The translations under genes were made by a program, and so were the position numbers. 37,355 nt of DNA from Ruminococcaceae bacterium UBA3753 (GTDB lineage Bacteria > Bacillota > Clostridia > Oscillospirales > Acutalibacteraceae), in contig DFGJ01000012.1 of the NCBI GenBank assembly GCA_002372375.1, positions 1 to 37,355 on the forward strand, read 5' to 3'. Below, one piece after another: positions 26,064 to 34,511 of this stretch. Positions within the stretch are counted from its first letter, which is position 1, and every line of letters begins with the position of its first letter. The notes below the pieces were generated by a model that saw only the letters and a list, made by a program, of their open reading frames with translations, was not told the origin of the DNA and searched no databases.

Positions 26064-26137
26064 AAAAAAAGTACCCTCGCACTCCGTTTAGAAAAACTTC
26101 TTAACTTCAAAAACGGACATGGTAGCAACGAGGGCAC
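26064..26137 (-). terminator. Large two-helix terminator or structured RNA element
   Basis: On the minus strand, a 9-bp outer helix (GTGCCCTCG with CGAGGGTAC; 26129-26137 and 26071-26079) encloses a 7-bp inner helix (TCCGTTT with AAACGGA; 26111-26117 and 26083-26089) and is followed at once by seven T (26064-26070). It lies ~115 nt downstream of the 26254 gene and probably ends its transcript, but it is larger than a normal terminator. Confidence 0.7.
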
Positions 26138-26253
26138 GAAGTGTATCTGATACTTACATGTTCGTAGATTCTGTATTTTCAGTGTCAGTTTGCAGAATTT
26201 TTTTAGTTTTTTATTAAACTTAAGCATAATTCTTATCAAATATATCAATAGTC

Positions 26254-26553
26254 TTAACCAGCTGGGTAAAATTTTTTGCCAATAAGCTGACGATATTCTT
26301 CATCTCTAATAAAGCCATCGTGGATATGATTAATGTTGGCGAATTTTTGGGCATCTTTGTAATCACTGACTACTCTAACTAAATTATGTCTATCATCAAA
26401 AACTCCAAACGCAGCATCACTAGGATTATAATAGTTTCTGTAACTTTGAACTTTGAAACCCATTCCGTCGTCTAACGTGTCTAATAAACATATTCCGCCT
26501 TTACCTCCACTCGCATTACTTAACTTTTCCTCAGACAATACATTTACCACCAT
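26254..26553 (-). CDS. Small secreted protein with double-glycine (bacteriocin-type) leader
   Basis: 99 residues; ATG 26553 with GGAGG 9 nt upstream. The first 17 residues (MVVNVLSEEKLSNASGG) match the double-glycine leader pattern (LS-E-L----SGG) that C39-peptidase ABC exporters cleave in class II bacteriocins and related peptides. The ~82-residue product is unlike known bacteriocins that I can name. It contains AFGVFDDRHNLVRVVSDYKDAQKF, a pattern like short beta-strand plus helix units seen after such leaders in gut Clostridia (recalled, not tested). A related, frameshifted gene lies 507 bp upstream. The promoter is full consensus, with a palindrome at the transcription start. No C39 exporter gene is in the window. 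Confidence 0.75.
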   Translation of the reverse strand: MVVNVLSEEKLSNASGGKGGICLLDTLDDGMGFKVQSYRNYYNPSDAAFGVFDDRHNLVRVVSDYKDAQKFANINHIHDGFIRDEEYRQLIGKKFYPAG

Positions 26554-26577
26554 TTTAAAAATCCTCCTATTATTAGT

Positions 26578-26606
26578 GTACGTATCAGTTAAGCACTAAT
26601 ACGTAC
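26578..26606. promoter_or_regulatory. 29-bp palindrome at the transcription start (candidate operator)
   Basis: Outer arms GTACGTAT and ATACGTAC are perfect; AGT/ACT pair inside after one mismatch, around a short centre. The predicted +1 falls at its edge. It could be a repressor site or a 5' mRNA hairpin. The same element is kept at 27394-27422. Confidence 0.75.
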
Positions 26607-26610
26607 ATTA

Positions 26611-26639
26611 ATTATATAATATTAATATAAAATTGTCAA
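26611..26639 (-). promoter_or_regulatory. Full-consensus promoter of the 26254 gene
   Basis: On the minus strand, TTGACA (rc of 26634-26639), exactly 17 nt, TATAAT (rc of 26611-26616). Both hexamers are perfect. Such a strong promoter next to an operator-like palindrome suggests that expression is limited by a regulator. Confidence 0.88.
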
Positions 26640-26678
26640 TAAAATTTTTATTTTTATATTTAAATTCTACTTTTTGAT

Positions 26679-26891
26679 ACGCTAAAAGTTTTTTAGAAGC
26701 ATAAGGAAAGAGCAGTTTGTGTTTAAATACTTTCTTCAAAGTTATCATTAATAACGTAGAAGCTATCTCTGAACTTACAAAAAAATGCCAGAGAGAATGT
26801 AACGTATGGTATAAGTATAATTATATACAATATTTTTTTGCTTAGGCAAAGCTTTGTTGGCATTTTTAGAATTTTTATTAATTAATTTTAT
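26679..26891. other. Gap between the two leader-peptide genes
   Basis: AT-rich; nothing recognised until the terminator at 26892. Confidence 0.4.
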
Positions 26892-26928
26892 AAAAAAAGT
26901 AGTAGGCAAACAATTTGTCTACCTACTT
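26892..26928 (-). terminator. Intrinsic terminator of the 27061 pseudogene unit
   Basis: The stem GTAGGCAAA (26902-26910) / TTTGTCTAC (26914-26922) has one wobble and is extended by AAGTA/TACTT past a bulged C. On the minus strand a run of seven T follows (rc of 26892-26898). Confidence 0.75.
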
Positions 26929-27060
26929 GTGTTCAAGATTTTTAATTTCCTGTAACTTCATATAAATAATCTTTCGTGACATGCATCAAGAATATTTCTT
27001 GTTCCACAATTAACTGGACGATGTCTTTTGCCAAAATGAACATTTACCTAAAGCGAATAA

Positions 27061-27365
27061 TTAGCGGGTTTCGTAATCTTGGTCATTAATATATCCAAGA
27101 CGGAAAAACTGGTTTACTGATGGACGTATTGCGGAAACGTTATAGTTATAGGCTAGCCTTTCCGCCCCCGCTGGCGTTTTAGCTACCCCAACTACTTTGT
27201 GGTCATTATCTATAACTGCGTACAGGTCAGCTACGTCTGACGTAATGTTATTACCAACGTGGAAATGCTTTCTATCTTTACTCACTGTAACGGGTACAAT
27301 TATACCGCTTCCATCCCCTCCACTTACTTGACCTAAGTTTTTTTCAGAAAGGCATTTACCACCAT
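27061..27365 (-). pseudogene. Frameshifted paralogue of the double-glycine-leader protein
   Basis: The gene starts at ATG 27365 behind the same GGAGG site as its paralogue and reads MVVNA, then falls out of frame and stops within ten codons. Moving to the -1 frame restores LSEKNLGQVSGG and a continuous ~90-codon tail to TAA 27061. The total length is 305 nt, one short of a multiple of three, which fits a one-base deletion in codon 5. Without it the product would be a 101-residue homologue: leader ending SGG, then IIVPVTVSKDRKHFHVG and DLYAVIDNDHKVVGVAKTPAG. The -10 box is also lost, so the copy looks dead. A run of seven A after the break could allow slippage, but the leader match argues for a plain deletion. 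A sequencing error is possible. Confidence 0.8.
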
Positions 27366-27492
27366 TTCAAAAATCCTCCTATTTCTTAATAATGTACGTA
27401 TTAGTTAAGCATTAATACGTACGTTAATTTAATATTAATATAAAATTGTCAATAAAATTTTTATTATTATATTTAAATTCTACTTTTTGATT
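27352..27492. repeat. Direct repeat, copy 2
   Basis: Matches 26541-26678. The palindrome (27394-27422) and the TTGACA box (rc of 27447-27452) are kept. About three bases are missing between them, so no TATAAT stands at 17 nt; AATTAA is found there instead. Confidence 0.9.
27394..27422. promoter_or_regulatory. Palindrome, second copy
   Basis: Arms GTACGTATTA and TAATACGTAC pair perfectly over 10 bp. Compared with the first copy (26578-26606), bases differ at several positions but pairing is kept or improved, which suggests the symmetry itself was under selection before the copy decayed. Confidence 0.7.
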
Positions 27493-27496
27493 CCTA

Positions 27497-27525
27497 TTGA
27501 AATTAGGCAATTGTTAGCATATAAT
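27497..27525 (+). promoter_or_regulatory. Promoter of the ligase-pth operon
   Basis: TTGAAA (27497-27502), a 17-nt spacer and TATAAT (27520-27525), followed by a leader of ~70 nt. Confidence 0.7.
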
Positions 27526-27600
27526 AAAATGTATGTTATTTATATTTAATAGAGTGAATTTTTCTGCTTAGTGTTTACTGTTGCTTTAAGGGAGTTCTGT

Positions 27601-29034
27601 TTGCGTTATATTAGTAAAATAAATTTGAAAGATTTTTTTTACAGCCTGGCTAACTTTAGAATTATGTTTGTTTTTAATTTGCTGTTGCAGTCCCTTGTGG
27701 TTTTTGACGCTATTTCATGTGTAATAGATGGGTTTATTCTTATTTGGGCAATTTTTTTGTTTAAAAATAAGATATTTCAAAGTGGGACTTTATTAAAAAT
27801 AAATTATTTTGAGTTGCTTTTGTTTTTTATTTTATCAAGTTTGGCTACTGCGGTTTTGCATATAAACATTAAATTTCCTTTTAATTTTTTATTTGAAATT
27901 TTTATGATTTTATACTTTTCTGTTTGTTTTTTTATATTTTACGGTATGCACGCCAACGTAAGTAAAGATCTTTTAGAAAAAGAGACAACTTGTATTTTCA
28001 AAGTTTTTGTATTTTTCAATACTTTTCTTATTTTTATAAGTTTCATTTTAGTTTTGATTAAAAGACAAATTGTTATATCTGGTAATTTTTTTAATAGTTC
28101 TTTTAAATATGTTGTAGGAATATACACAGTAACCGGTGTTCAAAGATTTACTGGTCTTTACGAGAATCCTAACATTTTAGCCTTTTGTTCTGTTGTGTCG
28201 TTAATTTTTATACATATGCTGTTCACAAAGAAAGAGTTTTTTAAAAAACAAAAGAAAATTTGGCGGTTTGTTTTGTTATTTTTATTTTTATCGCTGAATT
28301 TTCTTGCGTTGATGCTTAGTGATTCCATATCGTCTTTTCTTTTACTCACGATATATGTTATACTGGTTTTGTTCGGTAAGTATTTATCTTCGAGCGAAAA
28401 GTCTAATGTCAGACAAAGGTTAAAGAATTTATTTGTTTTTGTAATTAATACTTTCTTCGTCATAATAATTTTAATGTTTGCGCGTCAGAGCTTGCAAGAG
28501 GGTGCCTCCAGCGTTATAAGTAACATATCCTTGGATGGCAGCTATGATCCAAGCCTTACTGACGTGAATTTTGGTAGAATTGCTTATAGTTTAAGTGATG
28601 GAAACGGTAGGCTCGAGCTTTTAAAAGAGGCTATAGAAATTTTTAAGAAGAATCCGTTTTTTGGTATCGGTACGGCTAATATTGAGTATTATGGGAAATT
28701 ATATTTTGGCGGTGCCATGAAATTCTTTAATTTCCACAATGGCTACGTCAGTGTTTTGGCGTGTTATGGAATCATAGGTTTCTTGCCATTTATTGCTTTT
28801 TGGTTTATAATGGGTTTGAGGTTAGTCGGGTTTTTGCTTGGTAATGTGGGGAAGCGGGATTTAAGTGTTTTTCCACACTGTGTTTGTGTTGTTTTAGCAT
28901 ATCTTGTTTATGCCGTATCCGAGAAGACTATGCTTTCTGAATTGAATTTGATGGGAGTTTTTATTTGGTTGATTCTAGGATATGCGTGGTCATATAGGAA
29001 GTTGTATTTGGTTGGTCAGTCTAATTTTTGCTGA
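27601..29034 (+). CDS. O-antigen ligase/polymerase family membrane protein
   Basis: 477 residues from TTG 27601, which has AAGGGAG at good spacing; a GTG at 27571 is an alternative. The protein is strongly hydrophobic, with about ten membrane helices. A large loop late in the chain carries the family signature of the Wzy_C/WaaL group: a short helix EAIEIFKKNPFFGIGTANIEYY, then a conserved His in FNFHNGYVSVLACYGIIGFLPF. These enzymes join or polymerise lipid-linked glycans on the outer face of the membrane, or attach glycans to proteins. The glycan is not identifiable. pth follows closely, so it probably heads a short operon. Confidence 0.85.
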   Translation: MRYISKINLKDFFYSLANFRIMFVFNLLLQSLVVFDAISCVIDGFILIWAIFLFKNKIFQSGTLLKINYFELLLFFILSSLATAVLHINIKFPFNFLFEIFMILYFSVCFFIFYGMHANVSKDLLEKETTCIFKVFVFFNTFLIFISFILVLIKRQIVISGNFFNSSFKYVVGIYTVTGVQRFTGLYENPNILAFCSVVSLIFIHMLFTKKEFFKKQKKIWRFVLLFLFLSLNFLALMLSDSISSFLLLTIYVILVLFGKYLSSSEKSNVRQRLKNLFVFVINTFFVIIILMFARQSLQEGASSVISNISLDGSYDPSLTDVNFGRIAYSLSDGNGRLELLKEAIEIFKKNPFFGIGTANIEYYGKLYFGGAMKFFNFHNGYVSVLACYGIIGFLPFIAFWFIMGLRLVGFLLGNVGKRDLSVFPHCVCVVLAYLVYAVSEKTMLSELNLMGVFIWLILGYAWSYRKLYLVGQSNFC

Positions 29035-29056
29035 TTTTGGTGAATTTTTATTTTTT

Positions 29057-29644
29057 ATGTTTAATTTTTTTAAAAAAAATATATCTTTGTTTTTAGTGGC
29101 GGGACTTGGCAATCCGGGGTCCGAGTACGAATATACACGTCATAATGTAGGTTTTATGGTATTAGACTATATAGCTAAAATTTTTAAAGCTAAAATAGAT
29201 AAAATTAAATTTAACTCTTTATACCTAAAGATTCAAATGTCGGGTGTGAGTGTTATTCTTCTAAAACCACAGACTTACATGAATGCAAGTGGTGGAGCTG
29301 TTCGGGAATGCATGGAGTTTTATAAAATTCCTTTAGAAAATTTGATCGTTATATTTGATGACGTTTCGCTGGATGTGGGTACGCTTAGGATTAAGAAAGG
29401 AGGCTCATCTGGTGGACATAATGGTATAAAAAGTATAATAAATTTAGTTGGTAGTGACAGTTTTAAGCGTATAAAAATTGGTGTTGGTTCTAAACCGTGT
29501 GGCTGGGAATTGCCGGACTGGGTCCTTTCTAGATTCAGTGTAAGTGAGTTAGATTGCATTTCGGCGTGTGCTGAGAAGGCTCTTTTGGCTACTGATCTTA
29601 TTGTTAGGGGGAAGATAGAGCAAGCCATGAATAAATTTAATTGA
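29057..29644 (+). CDS. pth: Peptidyl-tRNA hydrolase
   Basis: 195 residues from ATG 29057. The enzyme frees tRNA from peptidyl-tRNA that drops off ribosomes. All active-site residues are present: N19 in GLGNPG, catalytic H29 in TRHNVGF, N76 in KPQTYMNASG, the Asp pair in FDDVSLDVG (101-102) and H121-N122 in SSGGHNGIKSI. About ten extra residues precede the usual start (MFNFFKKNIS). A weak GGTGA lies ~14 nt upstream, so the start is less sure. pth next to mfd is a common Firmicutes order. Confidence 0.95.
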   Translation: MFNFFKKNISLFLVAGLGNPGSEYEYTRHNVGFMVLDYIAKIFKAKIDKIKFNSLYLKIQMSGVSVILLKPQTYMNASGGAVRECMEFYKIPLENLIVIFDDVSLDVGTLRIKKGGSSGGHNGIKSIINLVGSDSFKRIKIGVGSKPCGWELPDWVLSRFSVSELDCISACAEKALLATDLIVRGKIEQAMNKFN

Positions 29645-29943
29645 CTTTGCATACTGGTGATTGTTGCTTTTGAATATTTTTGTTTTAAGGTATTGTAGGA
29701 TTTTGTGTGGTCTTAACTTTTAATTTTGTAGGGGAGTTTCTTGGGGGGCTGGTATGGGTTAGATTTAGTTAGTGAAGCTGATTTTATTGTGAAAATTCAG
29801 AGTTTTTATTAATATTTACAAATTACATAATTTTAGAGTTAATGCAGTGTATTTTTTTATTTTTGTGGTTTAAGTTGACGATTGTGTAAAAAAACGAGAT
29901 TTTGTGTTTCTTTTAACGTAACACTATTTACTAAAGGATGGTT
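29645..29943. other. pth-mfd spacer
   Basis: 299 bp, T/G-rich then AT-rich. TTGACG near 29875 might be part of an mfd promoter, but its -10 box is poor. No gene seen. Confidence 0.4.
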
Positions 29944-32900
29944 ATGAGTTTTTTAGATATAGTTTTAGATAATATACCAGAATACAAAAAAGTGTTAAAT
30001 TTAGTTAAGAATAAAGCATTTTGTCTCGGAATAACTGGTGTTTCTTTAATAAACAAGGTACATATTATTTACGGAATTATATCTGGTACTCAAAAAGGCA
30101 ATGTATCTTTGCCTACTTTTTGTATAGTCCCAAATGAAGAAGCAGCCTATGAATTAAAAAATATGTTCACAAGTTTTGGCTTAAGTAGCCTTATTTTTCC
30201 TGTTAAAGATTATGTATTTCACAATATTGCTGGAAAATCTAATCAGTATGAGCAAATGAGGCTGACTATTTTACATAAATTATTACAGAAAGAGTCTAAA
30301 ATTATTATAGTTCCAGTAAAAGCGGCTTTGCAAAAGACTATACCTAAAGAAATTTTAAATTCAGGTATTTTACATATAAAAATAGGCATGAATTTAAATA
30401 CTGAAAATTTGAAAGATCGTTTACTCAAAAGTGGTTACAAGTTAAAAAATTCAGTGGAAGATGTTGGAAATTTTTCTGTTAGAGGTGGAATAGTTGACAT
30501 TTTTCCACCAAACTTATCGAATCCTGTAAGATTAGATTTTTGGGGAGAAAACCTAGAAAGTGTTTTTTATTTTAGTGTTGAAGATCAAAAGAAAATTGGC
30601 CCGTTAAATGAATTTTTTGCTGTACCTTGTGGCGAAATATTACTTACAAACGAAGATAATAAGAGGCTTTGCGAAGATTTAAATAAATTATTGAGTAAAC
30701 TAAAAAATAAAAAATCAAGTACGGAGGCAGTCCTAAAATTACGTGAAGAGATAGAACTTTTTGAAGCAAACATTCTTCCAAATAACTTAGATAAATTTAT
30801 AAATTTAATATACAAGGAAAATTCTAGTACTATTTTCGATTATGTTCCGGAAAACAGTAAAATATTTATTTTCGAAGCTGGTCAGATTGAAAATACTTTG
30901 AAAAATTTAAAAATTGAGCTCGACGAGTCCTTTAATTCGCTAAAAGAAAGTGGAGAAATTTTTGATGAGTTGGGAGATTTTTATGAGAATCGGTCTTATT
31001 TGGTAAAACAATTGGACAAGCACAATGTTATTTATTTAGATGCGTTTATACATAGCAGCTATTTTAATAAGGTAGATGAAAAAATTAATATATCGTCTAA
31101 ACAAATTCCAGCTTGGGATGGTCGGATGTCTAACCTAGTTCAAGACATTAGGTTAAACAAGGGTAAAGATACTTCTGTAATAGTTCTTGCTGGGGAACGT
31201 GAAAACGCGTATAGGGTTTCTATTGAACTGCAGAAGGAAGGTATAGTCGATGCTGTTTTTAAGCGAGATAATTTGACGAATCTTGAAAATATGGTTTATG
31301 TTTTACCGGGTACTCTTCCGTGTGGTTTCAAGTATATTGATGCCGGAATATTGTTAATTACATATAAAAATAAAAGTAGTAAAGTCCTTTCAAGTAGGAA
31401 TAGTGTTTCACAAAAAAGTCACAGTTTAACTAGCCTTACAGATTTGAATGTAGGGGACTACGTGGTTCATGTTTTGCACGGAATAGGAAAATTTGCCGGA
31501 ATAACTAGTATTGAAATAGGCAGAGTAACTAAAGATTACATAAAAATTGAGTACGCTGGCTCAGATGTGGTTTATGTTCCGGTAACTCAATTGGATTTGA
31601 TAGATAAATATATTGGGGTAAAAGAAGGTGCTATAGTCACTTTAAACAAGCTTGGTACCAATGATTGGAAAAAATCCAAAGCAAGGGCAAAAGCCGCTAC
31701 GAAAGACATTGCTAAAGAATTAACTAAGCTTTATGCACAAAGAATGGAGGCAAGAGGTTTTGCCTTTCGTGAAGATGATGAATTACAGAAAGATTTTGAA
31801 GCTCAATTTGAATATGAAGAGACCATGGACCAAAAACAGTGTATATTCGAAATAAAAGAAGACATGCAGAGTATAAGACCAATGGACCGGCTTCTTTGTG
31901 GCGATGTTGGTTTTGGAAAAACCGAAGTTGCAATGCGTGCCATATTCAAGTGTGTTTCGCAGGGTAAGCAGTGTGCCGTGTTAGTGCCGACGACAATTTT
32001 AGCGTGGCAGCATTATCAGAACATGCTCAAAAGATTTGAAAAATTTCCAATCAAAATAGAGCTTTTATCTAGATTTCGGGCACCTAAAGAGCAAAAACTA
32101 ATTGTGGATGAGCTAAAAAAGGGTAAAATAGATATTATTATTGGTACACACAGGTTAGTACAAAAAGACATTTCTTATAAAGATCTGGGACTTGTTATTA
32201 TAGATGAAGAACAACGCTTTGGTGTTTCACAAAAAGAAAAATTCAAAAACATAGTAAAGAATGTGGATATTTTAACACTTTCTGCGACACCTATACCACG
32301 TACTTTACACATGGCAATGTCTGGAATAAGAGATATGTCAGTAATAAGGGAGGCTCCACAGAATAGGTTTCCGGTTCAGACCTACGTGCTCGAACATGAT
32401 ATAAATGTTATAATAGAAGCGATAAAAACTGAGCTTAAAAGAGATGGTCAGGTTTATTATTTGCATAATGATGTTTCTAGCATTACAAAGCTTGCGATGG
32501 ATCTTCAACATGCGTTGCCGTCAGCGAGAATTGCGTATGCGCATGGGAAGATGGCAGAGTCTGAGCTTTCTATAATTTGGCAAAAGATGGTTGAACATAA
32601 TATCGATGTTCTGGTCTGCACTACTATAATTGAGACGGGCGTCGATATTCCGAACGTTAATACTCTCATAATAGATCGTGCTGATTATATGGGCCTTGCC
32701 CAACTTCATCAAATAAGAGGCCGAGTCGGTCGATCCAACCGAAAAGCCTATGCTTATTTTACTTTCAGTAAAAATAAAATTCTTAGCGAAAATGCTCAAA
32801 AAAGACTAGAAGTTATTAGAGATTTGACTGAGTTTGGGTCTGGATTTAAAATTGCAAAAAGAGATCTTGAACTTAGAGGTGCAGGTAATTTGCTTAGCAG

Positions 32901-33438
32901 TAAGCAGAGCGGACACATAGCTGACGTTGGATATGATATGTATCTTAAGCTTTTAAAAGAAGCAATTGATGAAGAAAAAGGTGACACAGATGCTAGAAAA
33001 GCAAGCGATTTAGAATCCACTTGTGCTGTCGAGCTTGAGGTACAAATACATATCCCTGAAGAATATATTCCGGATGATAATACCAGGCTAGATGTTTACA
33101 GAGAAATTTCCGGAGTAAAGTCAGAAAAGGATCGCGAGGAGATAATTAAAAATCTTAGTGACAGATTTGGCAGAGTACCAAGAGACATATTTACACTTCT
33201 AGATACAGTGAAAATTAAAAATTTGGCGACAGAACTGAACATAAAAGAAATAAGACAGTTGGGTCAGAGAGTCATTTTTTCAGGGACTAATATAAACGAA
33301 CAGTTAGTTTTAAAGATTTTAAAAAATTTTAAAAATAATGCTAAATTTAATAACGGTAAAAATCCCAATATCTCATTTGACTTGCAGAGCAAAGAAAATG
33401 TAATATTCGACTTAATAGATGTTTTAAGTTTAAGCTAA
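29944..33438 (+). CDS. mfd: Transcription-repair coupling factor Mfd
   Basis: 1164 residues from ATG 29944 (AAAGG six nt upstream; a second ATG at 29938 lies within that spacing). Mfd pushes stalled RNA polymerase off DNA and brings in UvrA. Domains in order: UvrB-homologous N-terminal part (about 1-330, with VRGGIVDIFPP), RNA-polymerase interaction domain (about 500-570, VGDYVVHVLHGIGKFAGI), RecG-type translocase with Walker A GDVGFGKT (653-660) and DEEQ box (754-757), the GRVGR helicase motif, and the C-terminal TRCF domain (about 1030-1130, IHIPEEYIPDDNTRLDVYREI). Length is normal and all helicase motifs are intact. With uvrB in the same window, excision repair seems retained. Confidence 0.97.
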   Translation: MSFLDIVLDNIPEYKKVLNLVKNKAFCLGITGVSLINKVHIIYGIISGTQKGNVSLPTFCIVPNEEAAYELKNMFTSFGLSSLIFPVKDYVFHNIAGKSNQYEQMRLTILHKLLQKESKIIIVPVKAALQKTIPKEILNSGILHIKIGMNLNTENLKDRLLKSGYKLKNSVEDVGNFSVRGGIVDIFPPNLSNPVRLDFWGENLESVFYFSVEDQKKIGPLNEFFAVPCGEILLTNEDNKRLCEDLNKLLSKLKNKKSSTEAVLKLREEIELFEANILPNNLDKFINLIYKENSSTIFDYVPENSKIFIFEAGQIENTLKNLKIELDESFNSLKESGEIFDELGDFYENRSYLVKQLDKHNVIYLDAFIHSSYFNKVDEKINISSKQIPAWDGRMSNLVQDIRLNKGKDTSVIVLAGERENAYRVSIELQKEGIVDAVFKRDNLTNLENMVYVLPGTLPCGFKYIDAGILLITYKNKSSKVLSSRNSVSQKSHSLTSLTDLNVGDYVVHVLHGIGKFAGITSIEIGRVTKDYIKIEYAGSDVVYVPVTQLDLIDKYIGVKEGAIVTLNKLGTNDWKKSKARAKAATKDIAKELTKLYAQRMEARGFAFREDDELQKDFEAQFEYEETMDQKQCIFEIKEDMQSIRPMDRLLCGDVGFGKTEVAMRAIFKCVSQGKQCAVLVPTTILAWQHYQNMLKRFEKFPIKIELLSRFRAPKEQKLIVDELKKGKIDIIIGTHRLVQKDISYKDLGLVIIDEEQRFGVSQKEKFKNIVKNVDILTLSATPIPRTLHMAMSGIRDMSVIREAPQNRFPVQTYVLEHDINVIIEAIKTELKRDGQVYYLHNDVSSITKLAMDLQHALPSARIAYAHGKMAESELSIIWQKMVEHNIDVLVCTTIIETGVDIPNVNTLIIDRADYMGLAQLHQIRGRVGRSNRKAYAYFTFSKNKILSENAQKRLEVIRDLTEFGSGFKIAKRDLELRGAGNLLSSKQSGHIADVGYDMYLKLLKEAIDEEKGDTDARKASDLESTCAVELEVQIHIPEEYIPDDNTRLDVYREISGVKSEKDREEIIKNLSDRFGRVPRDIFTLLDTVKIKNLATELNIKEIRQLGQRVIFSGTNINEQLVLKILKNFKNNAKFNNGKNPNISFDLQSKENVIFDLIDVLSLS

Positions 33439-33683
33439 ATGTGGAAAAAGTGTTATTGGTAAATGGAAGGGTGAGCACTAGTTAGGTTTTCATATATTAC
33501 TGGTTTAAAACTATATTTTATTTAAGTGGTTTGGTGAAAAAAGTTTAAACTTTTTATTGTGCTAAAAATGTAGTTAACATTTTGTTTTAAGTTGGTACTA
33601 AATGTAGATTAACTTAATATGAATGGTTTTAATAAAAACATCAAATTTAAATCCTTATTCTTAGTTGTTAAGTCTCATAATGG
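33439..33683. other. Gap before the tandem array
   Basis: AT-rich, no recognisable terminator for mfd and no gene. Confidence 0.4.
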
Positions 33684-34511
33684 AAGGTGTCCAAATATCA
33701 TCTAAAAAAATGGTAAAAATGCCGCAATGAATGGAATTCTTTTGATTCGACACTATAGATTGTGGTGCAAATTTTGATATGGTTTTTATGAATTTGTCAG
33801 TTTAAAAGAGCAACGCTTAGAAGCAGTCTTTTTAATTATTAATTATACTAAAGTAAGCGGTCCAAATATCGTCTGAAAGAAATGATAAAAAATGCCGCGA
33901 TGAATTGAATTCTTTTGATTCGACACTATAAATCGTGGTGCAAATTTCGATATGATTTTTATAAATTTGTCAGTTTAAAAAAGCAATGCTTAGAAGCAAT
34001 CTTTTTGATTATTAATTATACTAAAGTAAGCGGTCCAAATATCGTCTGAAAGAAATGATAAAAAATGCCGCGATGAATTGAATTCTTTTGATTCGACACT
34101 ATAAATTGTGGTGCAAATTTTGATATGGTTTTTATAAATTTGTCAGTTTAAAAGAGCAACGCTTAGAAGCAGTCTTTTTAATTATTAATTATACTAAAGT
34201 AAGCGGTCCAAATATCGTCTGAAAGAAATGATAAAAAATGCCGCGATGAATTGAATTCTTTTGATTCGACACTATAAATTGTGGTGCAAATTTTGATATG
34301 GTTTTTATAAATTTGTCAGTTTAAAAGAGCAACGCTTAGAAGCAATCTTTTTGATTATTAATTATACTAAAGTAAGCGGTCCAAATATCGTCTGAAAGAA
34401 ATGATAAAAAATGCCGCGATGAATTGAATTCTTTTGATTCGACACTATAAATCGTAGTGCAAATTTTGATATGGTTTTTATAAATTTGTCAGTTTAAAAG
34501 AGCAACGCTTA
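33684..34511. repeat. Tandem array of a 173-bp non-coding unit, five copies
   Basis: Copies start near 33684 (diverged, ~170 bp), 33854, 34027, 34200 and 34373 (cut at about 34511, just after GCAACGCTTA). The anchor CCAAATATC lies at 33691, 33862, 34035, 34208 and 34381, giving periods of 171, 173, 173 and 173. The unit length is not a multiple of three and no frame stays open, so it is not coding. Copies 2-5 differ at a few sites only. Inside each unit are TTGAAT-16-TATAAA (copy 2: 33905-33932), a hairpin-forming pair CAAATTT/AAATTTG, and GCTTAGAAGC followed by TTTTT. Confidence 0.93.

Larger units (their letters stand above)
26541..26678. repeat. Direct repeat, copy 1: leader codons, RBS, palindrome and promoter
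   Basis: About 138 bp nearly identical to 27352-27492, spanning the first codons, ribosome binding site, palindrome, promoter and ~40 bp beyond the -35. Duplication of the whole gene unit is the simplest origin. Confidence 0.9.

Noticed and set aside
26071..26137. 5S rRNA fragment, because of GAAGTTAAG in the loop
   Set aside because: Helix order and spacing do not match 5S rRNA; the nested helices plus T7 explain the element better.
27330..27350. Programmed frameshift on the A7 run in the leader-peptide pseudogene
   Set aside because: The homologous leader LSEK is encoded before the A run in the shifted frame, so slippage there would not restore it; a deletion in codon 5 fits better.
33684..34511. 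CRISPR array
   Set aside because: The unit is 173 bp and almost identical throughout; there is no short repeat alternating with unique spacers and no cas gene.
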